Shown here: piece after piece, positions 1-8,724 of the stretch
Numbering within the stretch: position 1 is the stretch's first letter
How the letters are laid out: every line of letters starts with the position of its first letter
Source: an uncultured Pirellulaceae bacterium
GTDB lineage: Bacteria > Planctomycetota > Planctomycetia > Pirellulales > Pirellulaceae
Length of the DNA: 61,438 nucleotides
Direction of reading: 5' to 3'
Assembly: GCA_937944405.1 (NCBI GenBank)
Contig: CALDYR010000021.1
Coordinates: 1-61,438, forward strand
Made by a program: the position numbers and the translations under genes
The notes under the pieces: generated by a model
Database searches by the model: none
Told to the model about the DNA's origin: nothing
What the model saw: only the letters and a program-made list of their open reading frames with translations

Positions 1-549
1 CAAATTTTACGCGACAGCCCTGAGCTATCGAAATTGTTTGCAGATATTGAATCCAACAAACGGCAGTTAATCCGTGACCAAGTGGAACCGATCTCCAACG
101 TCACGTGGCAGACATCTTTTTTGTACGATTTTGTCACCGACGATATTATCGGCGAGTTTCAGGTCGGGTGGCAAATCCCAAAATTCGATTCCAATCGTGG
201 CGCCATCTACCAATCCCAACACCGCATCATCGCCGCCCAACGACGCGCCGAAACCAAAGCACTCGATCTACGAAAACGACTCGCCGCAGCCTACGAACAA
301 TACCTCGACGCGCAGATCCAAGTCACCGCGTTTGAGGACGAGATTCTTCCGATCGCAACGGAGACCGCAGACCTGCTGCTCCGGGGATACCAGGCCGGTG
401 AAACCGAAGTGCTGGAACTACTTGTCGCTCAACGCACTTTGTTTCAAACCAATCTGGCCTATCTTCAGAATCTGCGTGTCTTGTGGCAACAAACGGCAGC
501 CATCCAGGGCATGCTTTTAACCGATGGGTTGGCCGACCAAGAACGCTAA
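1..549 (+). CDS. TolC-family outer membrane efflux protein, C-terminal part (5' end outside window)
   Basis: The frame is open from the first base, so the gene starts upstream of the window; about 182 residues are visible. They show the long amphipathic helices of TolC/OEP proteins: a charged Arg/Ala/Gln-rich helix (around RAETKALDLRKRL), then the typical C-terminal block with Gly-Tyr-x-Ala-Gly-Glu (GYQAGETEVLELL) followed by a Leu/Gln helix. In this family the helices form the periplasmic tunnel of tripartite efflux or type I secretion systems; the pump partner is not visible here. The stop at 547-549 is followed by a short tandem repeat. The family call is good; the substrate cannot be told. 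Confidence 0.8.
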   Translation, partial: QILRDSPELSKLFADIESNKRQLIRDQVEPISNVTWQTSFLYDFVTDDIIGEFQVGWQIPKFDSNRGAIYQSQHRIIAAQRRAETKALDLRKRLAAAYEQYLDAQIQVTAFEDEILPIATETADLLLRGYQAGETEVLELLVAQRTLFQTNLAYLQNLRVLWQQTAAIQGMLLTDGLADQER

Positions 550-576
550 CCGCCGCCGCGGCAACGTCGTGAGTCA

Positions 577-628
577 TTTTATGGTGGCGTTTTATGGTGG
601 CGTTTTGTATTGGCATTTTATGGTGGCT
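577..628. repeat. 13-bp tandem repeat, four units
   Basis: Four consecutive 13-bp units (577-589, 590-602, 603-615, 616-628) with consensus TTTTATGGTGGCN; the third unit is diverged (TTTTGTATTGGCA). It lies in the spacer between the TolC-type gene and cysK, in no credible reading frame. Confidence 0.85.
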
Positions 629-818
629 TTTTTGCGAACCGTACAGCGCCCCTTTGGAAAAACACTTTTTCAAACGCGCGCATCGTTGCCTCGGCCGCGC
701 GATTGGGGTGTATGACCGATCGCCGGACTCCCCTTTGAAAACCATCAAAAATTCGTATCTAATACTCGGACTAACGGCTTTTTAACCAATGCTCCCGTCC
801 ATTCAGAAGGAACCCACT

Positions 819-1754
819 ATGTCGCGCGGACAAATTTTCGACGACGCCACCAAAGCAATCGGCAACACGCCGATGATCAAAGTCAATCGCCTGATTCCCA
901 GTGAACACGCCGAAGTGTTCATGAAGTGTGAATTCTTCCAACCGCTGAACAGTGTGAAGGACCGGATCGGCGTCGCCATGATCGAAGCAGGCGAACGCGA
1001 CGGCAAGATCAATGCTGACACGCACATCGTTGAACCCACCTCCGGTAACACGGGCATCGCGTTGGCGTTTGTTTGTGCGGCCAAGGGATATAAGTTGACG
1101 CTGACGATGCCGGAATCAATGTCGGTCGAACGTCGTAGCTTGCTCAAAGCGATGGGAGCGAATCTTGTGCTGACTCCCGCCGCTGAGGGCATTCCTGGTT
1201 CCATTCGACAAGCCGAAGAGATCGTCGCCGGTGATGCCAAAGCTTGGATGCCACAGCAATTCGAGAACCCAGCTAACCCCGCGATCCATGAAGCCACCAC
1301 CGGCCCCGAGATCTGGGAAGACAGCGGCCACAACATTGATGCGATCGTTGCCGGAGTTGGCACTGGCGGAACCATCACCGGCGTCACCCGTTACCTGCGA
1401 TCTAAGAACCCGAATTTCAAGGCCTTCGCAGTCGAACCTTCCACTTCGCCGGTAATCAGCGGCGGCGAACCCGGCAAGCACAAAATTCAAGGCATCGGTG
1501 CAGGATTCATTCCCAAGAACCTAGACACTTCGTTGATCGATGAAGTGATTAAGGTCGATAGCGAAGCGGCATTCGAATGGGGAAAAAAATTAGCGAAGCA
1601 AGAAGGCATCGTTGGTGGCATCAGCAGCGGAGCCAACCTGTGCGCGGCGGCCGAAATTGCGGCCCGTCCCGAATTCAAAGGAAAACGAATCGTGACCATC
1701 GCTTGTAGTTTGGGCGAACGCTACATTTCAACACCCCTGTTCGAAGACGCGTAG
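819..1754 (+). CDS. cysK: Cysteine synthase A (O-acetylserine sulfhydrylase)
   Basis: PLP enzyme that makes cysteine from O-acetylserine and sulfide in the cytoplasm. The 311-residue protein has the usual family length. Visible landmarks are the PLP lysine in NSVKDRIG (K47), the substrate loop TSGNTG (residues 74-79), the phosphate-binding glycine loop GVGTGGT near residue 180, and a C-terminal ITSGANL-type segment (GISSGANLCAA). I chose the ATG at 819 because AGAAGGA sits just upstream; an in-frame ATG at 789 would add ten residues without a ribosome-binding site and outside the family alignment. It stands alone; no cysE or sulfate reduction gene is adjacent. Cystathionine beta-synthase-type enzymes are related, but length and motifs favour CysK. 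Confidence 0.93.
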   Translation: MSRGQIFDDATKAIGNTPMIKVNRLIPSEHAEVFMKCEFFQPLNSVKDRIGVAMIEAGERDGKINADTHIVEPTSGNTGIALAFVCAAKGYKLTLTMPESMSVERRSLLKAMGANLVLTPAAEGIPGSIRQAEEIVAGDAKAWMPQQFENPANPAIHEATTGPEIWEDSGHNIDAIVAGVGTGGTITGVTRYLRSKNPNFKAFAVEPSTSPVISGGEPGKHKIQGIGAGFIPKNLDTSLIDEVIKVDSEAAFEWGKKLAKQEGIVGGISSGANLCAAAEIAARPEFKGKRIVTIACSLGERYISTPLFEDA

Positions 1755-2036
1755 GCGATCATCAGCGCCCCGTGTGGGCCAACGCCACCGAACTCCGCCC
1801 GGACTTACGGCGATTTAGCGCGGCGCGGTGGAATCCCGTCACCCCCAAGTTGCGACACAACTCCCCGCTTCGTAACCTGGGCGGTTTTCCCGGAGTTTCC
1901 CCAAATTTTAATAGCAATTTTTGGGCGCACACGGCACCTCAAAATTTCGGAACGAACCTTTTCAGGCCACAACCGTTGCAGTAACTGACATCGCGCGGAT
2001 TTCCAGACCACTGACCGCTGCCCTATTTTATCTGCC

Positions 2037-2927
2037 CTATTGCAGCTTCTTTTCCCTCCAATACCGCGCGAAATTGATCTTCGGCACAAACAGACGCCCC
2101 GAGTCCTTTTTCAATACGACCACCAAACGACCTTCGTCATCGAAGGCGGCGAGGTTGTTGACGGAATCGGGCATATCGCGCCGGATCCAATTCCCATCCT
2201 GAAGTTTTTCGAATTCATCGTCGACCAAGGTCGTACGGGCCATGTCGGCGAGGATGGTTTCGGGACGCAGCATGGAATCGCCAATGTTCTCCTCATTCAA
2301 TTCAGAAATCTTAACGGCATTGGATTGTTCAAATGATCCGATGCCAGATCTCAACAATCCTGTCATTACCGCGTGCGTACCGATCGTTTCGGCGATGTCC
2401 CGGCCGAGCGAACGGACGTAGGTTCCGCTGCCGCAGTGGATGTCTAGTTGAAATTCAGGGAAGTCAAAATCCAAGACCTCCAAACGGTGGATCGTGATTT
2501 TGCGTGATTCCAGCACGACTTCTTTTCCTGCACGAGCCAAATCGTAGGCGCGTTTTCCACCAATTCGCAGCGCTGAAAATGCGGGCGGCCGCTGTGAAAT
2601 TTCGCCAACGAACTTCGGCAACACCGACTCGATCTCCCCTCGGGTCACGCACGGGTTGTCGTGCGTTACTACTTCGCCGGTGATATCTTCGGTATTGCTG
2701 GACAGGCCCAACTGAAAATTCCCCACGTAGTGTTTGGGGGCTGATTGTCCGAATTGAATTAACCGCGTTGCCGGCCCCACGCAAACCAGCAGCACGCCGG
2801 TCGCGAGTGGGTCAAGCGTTCCGCAATGGCCGACCCGCGTTTTTTTGGGCAGCAACGCGCAGACCCGGTTAACGACATCGCGCGACGTCACATTTGCCGG
2901 TTTGTCGATGTTTAAGATTCCAAACAA
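2037..2927 (-). CDS. truB: tRNA pseudouridine(55) synthase
   Basis: Isomerises U55 of the tRNA T-loop to pseudouridine. The 296-residue protein begins with the family N-terminus (GILNIDKPANVTS), carries the catalytic aspartate in GTLDPLATGVL (D39), the conserved tyrosine region AYDLARAG, and the GTYVRSLGRDI motif near residue 187. The C-terminus looks like a short PUA-like tail. In many bacteria truB follows rbfA/infB; here it is alone and divergent from proA, with about 255 bp between them. The ATG at 2927 fits the family start. Confidence 0.93.
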   Translation of the reverse strand: MFGILNIDKPANVTSRDVVNRVCALLPKKTRVGHCGTLDPLATGVLLVCVGPATRLIQFGQSAPKHYVGNFQLGLSSNTEDITGEVVTHDNPCVTRGEIESVLPKFVGEISQRPPAFSALRIGGKRAYDLARAGKEVVLESRKITIHRLEVLDFDFPEFQLDIHCGSGTYVRSLGRDIAETIGTHAVMTGLLRSGIGSFEQSNAVKISELNEENIGDSMLRPETILADMARTTLVDDEFEKLQDGNWIRRDMPDSVNNLAAFDDEGRLVVVLKKDSGRLFVPKINFARYWREKKLQ

Positions 2928-3085
2928 GTTTCTGCTACGTCCTGTTTCTTATAAATTCGCGGGTGGTTTAAAAAAAATTTGGGGAAGATTGAGGTTTGGT
3001 AAATCCGTTTCGTTTTCCCGTTTGGTTGGCCATGAGAACAAACGGGGCACCGGCCGCAATTTACGAATTAACGGAGGATGTACAA

Positions 3086-3109
3086 ATGGTGACTCCGTTG
3101 ATAATTTAG
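3086..3109 (+). other. Possible 7-codon leader ORF upstream of proA
   Basis: An ATG at 3086 preceded at 8 nt by GGAGG (3073-3077) opens a seven-codon frame (M V T P L I I) ending in TAG, 75 nt before the proA start. The ribosome-binding site is better than that of proA. It could be a translated leader or chance; no terminator/antiterminator hairpin is evident. Confidence 0.25.
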
Positions 3110-3184
3110 GGCGATCCGTTTTCTCAAAACGTGCGACCGGCGACGTTTTGATTTCATCTTCAGTTAACACATTCAGGACTTCCA

Positions 3185-4468
3185 TTGACTACCGCCGAAA
3201 AAAACACCACCGTCGTTGAAGTGATGGCCGACATTGGTAACGCCGCCTCGATTGCGGCCGGTAAGCTGGCGATCGCAGACACTGCGACGAAGCAAAAGGC
3301 GATTCGGCTGGCTGCGAAGTATTTGTCCGACAATGCCGCCGAAGTTTTAACAGCAAATCAACTCGACATGGAAGAGGGGCGCAAATCAGGTCTATCTTCG
3401 GCGATGCTTGACCGCCTTCGATTGGACGAAGACCGCATCGGGGGAATTGTTTCGGCGCTTGAAGCGATCGCTGATTTGCAGGACCCCGTGGGAGAAGTTA
3501 TCTCCTCTTGGGACCGGCCCAACGGTTTGAACATCAGTCGCGTGCGCACTCCTTTGGGCGTGATTGGCGTGATCTTCGAAAGCCGCCCTAACGTGACCGC
3601 CGACGCTGGTGCCCTCTGCCTGATGGCCGGTAATGCGGTAATTTTGCGAGGGGGAAGCGACTCTTTTCATTCGTCGTCGGCGATCCATCAGTGCATGATC
3701 AAGGGGCTGATCGACGCAGGACTGCCCGCAAGCGCGATTCAGATTGTGCCCACAACCGACCGAACCGCCGTTGGAGAAATGCTCAAAGGGCTCAACGGGA
3801 ACTTGGACGTCTTGGTTCCGCGCGGCGGAAAAGGACTCGTGCATCGCGTGCAGACCGAATCCCGAGTCCCCGTTTTCGCCCATCTCGAAGGGATCTGTCA
3901 TGTCTACGTCGACCGATCGGCCGACCTTGAGATGGCAAAATCAATTGTTCACAACGCGAAGCTTCGCCGCACCGGCATTTGCGGTGCAGCCGAAACGTTG
4001 TTGATCGACGCCGCCGCAGTAGCCACGCATCTGTTGCCGCTGGTGAATGACCTCAGTGCTGCCGGATGCGAAATTCGCGGCGACCAAACCGTGTTGAAAC
4101 ATTTCCCCGCAGCGGTCGGCGCAGACGCTGAAGATTGGTCGACCGAGTACTTAGATGCGATCATTTCTGTGCGAATTGTCGACGGCGTTTCCGGGGCGAT
4201 CGAACATATCGCTCAGTATTCCTCTGGACATACCGAATCGATTGTGGCCCAAGACAGCGCTGTCGCCGAACGTTTTCTGAAAGAACTGGATTCGGCTATC
4301 CTGCTACATAATGCCTCCACTCAGTTCGCTGACGGAGGCGAATTTGGAATGGGCGCGGAGATTGGCATCGCGACTGGAAAAATGCATGCCCGTGGTCCGG
4401 TCGGTGTCGAACAGTTGACCAGTTTCAAGTATCAAGTCCGTGGAACCGGTCAGACGCGCCCTAAATAG
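3185..4468 (+). CDS. proA: Gamma-glutamyl phosphate reductase
   Basis: NADPH-dependent reduction of gamma-glutamyl phosphate to glutamate semialdehyde, the second step of proline synthesis. The 427-residue protein is an aldehyde-dehydrogenase-fold enzyme with the family signature [15 protein letters not shown], the nucleotide-binding region [13 protein letters not shown], and the active-site cysteine in [10 protein letters not shown] (C266). The likely start is TTG at 3185, with AGGA 5 nt upstream; the next in-frame ATG is at 3224 and would still leave the catalytic core intact. proB, its pathway partner, is about 20 kb away on the other strand, so the usual proBA operon is broken up. Confidence 0.93.
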   Translation: MTTAEKNTTVVEVMADIGNAASIAAGKLAIADTATKQKAIRLAAKYLSDNAAEVLTANQLDMEEGRKSGLSSAMLDRLRLDEDRIGGIVSALEAIADLQDPVGEVISSWDRPNGLNISRVRTPLGVIGVIFESRPNVTADAGALCLMAGNAVILRGGSDSFHSSSAIHQCMIKGLIDAGLPASAIQIVPTTDRTAVGEMLKGLNGNLDVLVPRGGKGLVHRVQTESRVPVFAHLEGICHVYVDRSADLEMAKSIVHNAKLRRTGICGAAETLLIDAAAVATHLLPLVNDLSAAGCEIRGDQTVLKHFPAAVGADAEDWSTEYLDAIISVRIVDGVSGAIEHIAQYSSGHTESIVAQDSAVAERFLKELDSAILLHNASTQFADGGEFGMGAEIGIATGKMHARGPVGVEQLTSFKYQVRGTGQTRPK

Positions 4469-4506
4469 CGATTCTGCGGAGAAATTTCAGGACTTTCAAT
4501 ACCGTG

Positions 4507-5634
4507 TTATTCGAAGTTTTTGTACTGTGTCTTGGTGGTCTGCATTATCAAAGACAAAACACAGAACAGTGAAAACTGGTACACGACAATTGAAGCTAAC
4601 TTCAGCAACACCGAAGTGTGCGAAGCTCCGCCGCCGGCATTCAGGAAATAAGAGCCAACATACGGACACAGCGGCGCCGCGATGACGCTGACGGTCCATG
4701 CTGAGGTTTGCCAATAGGTTTCGCTCAGTTTCCGCCATTTTTTTCCTGATGGCTTTTTACTGGCCTTCAGAATTTCGGTGACTCCCTGCATCGGCCAAAC
4801 GAGATTAGCCAACGGGATCAGCCAGCCAAACACCATCCACATCGGAGAAAAGCGTTGCTCGGTAGCTCCCAACGCGGTAGTGTTGGCGTGTGCCAGTGGC
4901 CAATAGATCAAACTCGTCAAGCTTGAGAGGCCCCAAAGACTTCCCCCTGCCAGAAGAAAAATCTGTCCTATTCCCACCCCGGATTCACCATCGGTCCCCG
5001 AACCGCTCCCATTTACTTGGAAGAGAACCAGCACTTGAAAAACCATCCCAACGCAGCAACACGCGATTCCCAGCCCGCCTAATGCGACAACGACATTTCC
5101 CAGCATTCGTATCTCTTTGAAACCTACAGGTTTTTGAGATTTTCGTTGTGTTTTCTGGCTTGCCTTGGTTGCGGCTGCCGCTTTTAAGGCCGGGTTTTCA
5201 AACAAGTGCCTTTTATCGTCGTCTCTCACGTCCAAGTCATCATCGTCGTCATTCTCCATTTCATCGAGATCGACGTTGCCGAAACCGGGGTCTTCTAAAA
5301 CAAAGTTACCAAGCGGGTCGGGCGATCGTTTGTCGGGAATCGGTTGGGCGAAAAGGTCTGATTGTGGGGAGATGGGACCGCTGAGCCCGACGCCTTTGAG
5401 CGGTGCGGTCGAAGCGCGCGTTGCACCACCTGCGGCGGCGGTGGATTGCTTGGGAGCGATGTTTCTCCCTTTGGCCTTCCTGTTTGCCTGGTTCGGTGGT
5501 GCGGACGGTTCGCCTGTCTGTTTTGCGGCCGTTTTGAATTTCGTCTGACACTCTGTGCATCGCACCGTCTTGCCCAGCACTTCACTCGAAAGCTTGTACT
5601 TCTTTTTGCATTTTGGACATCCGACGACCGGCAT
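4507..5634 (-). CDS. Zinc-ribbon, DUF4328-like membrane protein
   Basis: A 375-residue protein with three parts. The N-terminus is an MJ0042-type zinc ribbon: C6-x2-C9 and C26-x2-C29 (CPKC, CTEC). A low-complexity Ala/Lys/Gln linker and an acidic stretch follow (ENDDDDDLDVRDDD). The C-terminal half has about five hydrophobic segments containing the motifs SLIYWPLAHAN and WMVFGWLIPLANLVWPMQ, which resemble DUF4328 membrane proteins. ATG at 5634 is preferred over 5691 because GGGAG precedes it and the zinc ribbon begins right there. It is convergent with proA. Function unknown; the zinc ribbon suggests a protein or nucleic-acid contact on the cytoplasmic side. Confidence 0.75.
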   Translation of the reverse strand: MPVVGCPKCKKKYKLSSEVLGKTVRCTECQTKFKTAAKQTGEPSAPPNQANRKAKGRNIAPKQSTAAAGGATRASTAPLKGVGLSGPISPQSDLFAQPIPDKRSPDPLGNFVLEDPGFGNVDLDEMENDDDDDLDVRDDDKRHLFENPALKAAAATKASQKTQRKSQKPVGFKEIRMLGNVVVALGGLGIACCCVGMVFQVLVLFQVNGSGSGTDGESGVGIGQIFLLAGGSLWGLSSLTSLIYWPLAHANTTALGATEQRFSPMWMVFGWLIPLANLVWPMQGVTEILKASKKPSGKKWRKLSETYWQTSAWTVSVIAAPLCPYVGSYFLNAGGGASHTSVLLKLASIVVYQFSLFCVLSLIMQTTKTQYKNFE

Positions 5635-6051
5635 GGTGGCTCCCGTGGTTCGCGATAAATTGAGTGGATTCAGCGAAGTGACCTTCATCACCGATTGTAC
5701 TCAGATGAAAAGGGGCTTTGAACGGCGGCGATGAAAAATCGGTGGAATCCCAAGCTTTAATGATTGCCGCTTCGGTCGGTATATTCGGCATAACCAGCCT
5801 TCACTTTGAAGACGTGAACCTCGAATACCTTTTATGATGTTTAGGCAACGCAAAAAAACCGCCAAACGCCAATCCCCGCGATTCCTATCCACATCGCCAG
5901 AAAAGTATTGTCGATGGTTAGAAATAACCGATAATTACTAACTCAAACGGGGTTTGCCGTGCAGAACGGCGATCTAGCAAATAAGATTAAATACATCGGT
6001 ACCGACCCATTCATGCGTTGTTGCGCCCTTTAGCTTCGGAGACAAAAGCTG
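5635..6051. other. Spacer between divergent genes
   Basis: About 415 bp between the divergent zinc-ribbon protein and the PQQ-propeller gene. It must hold both promoters. I see no convincing -35/-10 pair, hairpin or ORF. Confidence 0.4.
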
Positions 6052-7644
6052 ATGTCCAAAACACTTGGATCCTCACCAGCCCACCCATTCATTGCATTTC
6101 TAACGTTCTTTGCGATCGCATTTTCAACCACGACGCAAACGCGCGGCGAAGGGTTGCTGGTCCCCGATAGCCAAGCCTTCCGTGCGGGGTTGAAGGTTCA
6201 GTGGAACGCACAACTACCCGTCGGCGGCCCCTATAAATTGCTCGATTGGTGCCTGCACATCGATGCAAACTCTTCGACCACCTACTTCCTGATGGAGGCC
6301 GGCAACATACGCGAAGTTGTCTCCAACCGTCAGCTTAACAGCAAGGGCGAACCGTACGGCTTGCAGGGCGCTCAAGAGGAAATTGACTTCCGTAAAGAAC
6401 TCCTTGAAACAAGACTCAAACTGCGCGGTGTCACCGACGTCGAAGTCAAAGTTTCGTCTTATACTTTGCCCAAATCCGTTCTCTACACATTGTCCAGTGA
6501 GGGCGTTGTCACCGCGGTCGATGCCGACACCGGAAATTTGCTATGGGACCAATTGATCGGAGACATCAAGTTGGACGTCCTCGGTGTTGGGGCCAGCAAC
6601 GAACACGTCGCCGTGGTGGTCGGAAGCAAGGTCTATTGCCTCAATGCCCAAGACGGACGAACGTTGTGGTCTAAAGAAACTGTTTATGTCCCTAGCGCCC
6701 CGCCTGCGGTGTCTGATACCAATATTTTGGTCCCTCTTGGCAACGGCAGGTTGCAGTCGTTTTTGATTAAAGACCGAGGGTACGGTTCAAACGCTTTTTT
6801 TGCCTCAGGTTTTGCGACAGCGCGTCCATTGGTTACCGGAGCACGTGTTGTTTGGACAACCGATAGCGGACAATTAAATTTAGCGAATCCCATGGCCAGT
6901 AAGGCCGTGAGTTTCCGGTTAAAAGCCAGCGATGCAATCGTCGCTGCTCCCACCGCACGAGGGAATTTGGTCTACACCGCGTCGATTGACGGTTTTGTTT
7001 ATTGTGTTGACCAAGAAAAGGGGCGGCTGATTTGGGAAGTCACCACTGGCGCCGGCGTCTCACAACCGGTCGTGCCGATTGGCGAATTTTTATACGTGGT
7101 TTCTGATGCTGAACAATTGTTTAAGATCGACGCGGCGACCGGTCAGTTCTCAAACAACTGGAATGCACCGCTTGACAACATCAAGGCGTTTTTAGGGGCG
7201 AGCGAAGGAACGATTTTCGCGCTGGACACCCAAAATAATCTGTTGGTCATCGATCAAAATACTGGAAAAACCATCAGCGCTGTCGATGTGGGCATAATTG
7301 ATCGGATTTTGACCAACACCCAAACCGATCGAATTTACCTCGCATCAGACGACGGACTGGTTCAATGCGTCCGGGCGTCATCCAGCGAAAGACCGATTTT
7401 CCACAATTCCGATGTACTACTGGCCAGCGGAAGCGGCACAAAACCCGCCGGAAGTGCGACCAAAAACGATCCTTTCGCAACTCGCAGGTCCACCAAGAAG
7501 AAGTCTTTCGCGACCCGAGGCACTAACCCGTTTGCCACCGAAAGTGAAAGCCCATTTGCCACCGAAAGTGAAAACCCATTCGCAACCGAAGAAAAACCTC
7601 AGCCCGATGACATCGACGATGAAGACGGCAATCCCTTCAATTAG
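6052..7644 (+). CDS. Secreted PQQ-type beta-propeller protein with Asn-Pro-Phe repeat tail
   Basis: A 530-residue exported protein. The N-terminus has a hydrophobic signal segment (FIAFLTFFAIAF) ending near residue 33. The body contains repeated tryptophan blades of the PQQ/BamB type (DTGNLLWDQLIG, DGRTLWSKE, KGRLIWEVTTG), a fold that serves as scaffold or as PQQ site; no quinoprotein catalytic motif is seen. The last 70 residues are low complexity, with three copies of a block like NPFATESES. A BamB-like assembly role is possible but not shown. The gene stands alone. The ATG at 6052 directly precedes the signal peptide. Confidence 0.8.
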   Translation: MSKTLGSSPAHPFIAFLTFFAIAFSTTTQTRGEGLLVPDSQAFRAGLKVQWNAQLPVGGPYKLLDWCLHIDANSSTTYFLMEAGNIREVVSNRQLNSKGEPYGLQGAQEEIDFRKELLETRLKLRGVTDVEVKVSSYTLPKSVLYTLSSEGVVTAVDADTGNLLWDQLIGDIKLDVLGVGASNEHVAVVVGSKVYCLNAQDGRTLWSKETVYVPSAPPAVSDTNILVPLGNGRLQSFLIKDRGYGSNAFFASGFATARPLVTGARVVWTTDSGQLNLANPMASKAVSFRLKASDAIVAAPTARGNLVYTASIDGFVYCVDQEKGRLIWEVTTGAGVSQPVVPIGEFLYVVSDAEQLFKIDAATGQFSNNWNAPLDNIKAFLGASEGTIFALDTQNNLLVIDQNTGKTISAVDVGIIDRILTNTQTDRIYLASDDGLVQCVRASSSERPIFHNSDVLLASGSGTKPAGSATKNDPFATRRSTKKKSFATRGTNPFATESESPFATESENPFATEEKPQPDDIDDEDGNPFN

Positions 7645-7742
7645 AAGCTTAACCTTAGTCTGAGTAACGAAGAAGAAAACAACTTGGGAACTTGCTCGAA
7701 GCCTCAATTGTCAGTTGCCAGATTTTTCATGTTTAGCCGGCA

Positions 7743-7791
7743 GGCGTGCGTGGTTTAGCAACCACAATTAGCGATCACGCACACGCACGCC
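7743..7791. repeat. 10-bp perfect inverted repeat
   Basis: GGCGTGCGTG at 7743-7752 pairs with CACGCACGCC at 7782-7791; the loop holds a further small GGTT/AACC pairing. There is no T-run, so it is not a standard terminator. It lies about 100 bp downstream of the propeller gene, in a 560-bp spacer that also holds the palindromic element. Confidence 0.6.
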
Positions 7792-7866
7792 GTTCGTCTA
7801 GCGGCTAGTAACTAGCTGGAGACTATCTCTGGCTTGAAGATTCGAGCTTATAATATCCCCAAGTTC

Positions 7867-8000
7867 CTAGTGGTCTGTCAGCATTAAGAATTAGGATTGT
7901 TCAGATCAGCCGTTTGGGCGTTAGCCCCGGTTTTTCGTTTCGGAACCGTGGCTATCGCCAAAACGGCTAACCCTAAAATCCAATGCTGACATTCCACTAG
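7867..8000 (+). repeat. 134-bp palindromic interspersed element, copy 1
   Basis: Begins CTAGTGGTCTGTCAGCATT and ends AATGCTGACATTCCACTAG, giving imperfect terminal inverted repeats of about 29 bp. Between them lies a second long inverted repeat (24 bp with 3 mismatches: GCCGTTTGGGCGTTAGCC against GGCTATCGCCAAAACGGC), so nearly the whole element can fold into one hairpin. A near-identical copy in opposite orientation is at 61277-61410; I count about three differences. Too short for a transposase, so it resembles a MITE or REP/palindromic unit. Read as DNA, not coding. Confidence 0.9.
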
Positions 8001-8108
8001 AGATGCCGGTAACAGCGTACAGGCGCTTTGGCTACCGCCAACTTTATGACTGTTTCCTACGGGATCTGCCCCTTAATTTCAGCTCCAAAGCGGCACAACG
8101 CCATTGCC

Positions 8109-8138
8109 AAACGAATTATTCCTAAACGAATTATTCTT
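8109..8138. repeat. 15-bp tandem duplication
   Basis: AAACGAATTATTCCT (8109-8123) followed by AAACGAATTATTCTT (8124-8138): 14 of 15 bases match. Non-coding spacer downstream of rsfS. Confidence 0.85.
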
Positions 8139-8164
8139 AAACGCAGCATTGGACTATCGAATTG

Positions 8165-8190
8165 AAAAGACGCGCTCAGGCGGAGCGTCT
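8165..8190 (-). terminator. Possible rho-independent terminator of rsfS
   Basis: On the minus strand AGACGCTC-CGCCT-GAGCGCGTCT forms a stem with one small bulge, followed by a short run of four T. It sits 15 bp past the rsfS stop codon. Confidence 0.5.
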
Positions 8191-8205
8191 AACCGTTTGC
8201 CGGAT

Positions 8206-8688
8206 TCACTTGATGTCTTTGAGCGTCTCGGTCAAATCGACTTTCGTCGCGTCGGCCCACAATGCCTCTAATGAATAAAAGGACCGCGTGTCTTCATCGA
8301 ACAAATGAATGACGACCGTTCCGTAGTCCAGCACAATCCAGCGACTCTCCGTGTAACCGTCAATGTTAACCCGTTTATCGTTGAGATCGTTCTCTAACGT
8401 GTTGTCAATCTCTTCGCTCATTGCGTGCAGTTGACGGCGACTTTTCCCGGTAGCAATCACGAAGTAATCAAAAATCGCCGTATGACTGCTCATGTCCAAA
8501 ACGGTAACTTCAATGCCACCATTTTCGGCTGCCGTTTTTGCCGCCGCGAGCGCCAGTTCAAGGCTCCGTCGAGGATTGACTCGGTTTATCGCTCCGGAGG
8601 TCGACGGTGACTCCGATTCCATCGTCTGATCGACGTCGGGAGTTTGCACATCGTCATCTACATTTTCCGGTTTGATTTCTTCGGTCAC
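8206..8688 (-). CDS. rsfS: Ribosomal silencing factor RsfS (Iojap family)
   Basis: Binds ribosomal protein uL14 and blocks subunit joining in poor conditions. The 160-residue protein has a variable, acidic N-terminal extension of about 45 residues, then the RsfS core: ALAAAKTAAENGG, VLDMSS, DYFVIATGKSRRQLHAM, SRWIVLDYGTVVIHLF and the Tyr-Ser-Leu-Glu-x-Leu-Trp-Ala-Asp ending. The start appears to be GTG at 8688, with GGGA about 6 nt upstream. The extension is longer than in many homologues, so an internal start cannot be excluded. It has no nadD neighbour, although that pairing is common elsewhere. Confidence 0.9.
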   Translation of the reverse strand: MTEEIKPENVDDDVQTPDVDQTMESESPSTSGAINRVNPRRSLELALAAAKTAAENGGIEVTVLDMSSHTAIFDYFVIATGKSRRQLHAMSEEIDNTLENDLNDKRVNIDGYTESRWIVLDYGTVVIHLFDEDTRSFYSLEALWADATKVDLTETLKDIK

Positions 8689-8724
8689 TTAAAATCCCTA
8701 ACTTCCAATACCTGCAATGAACAT

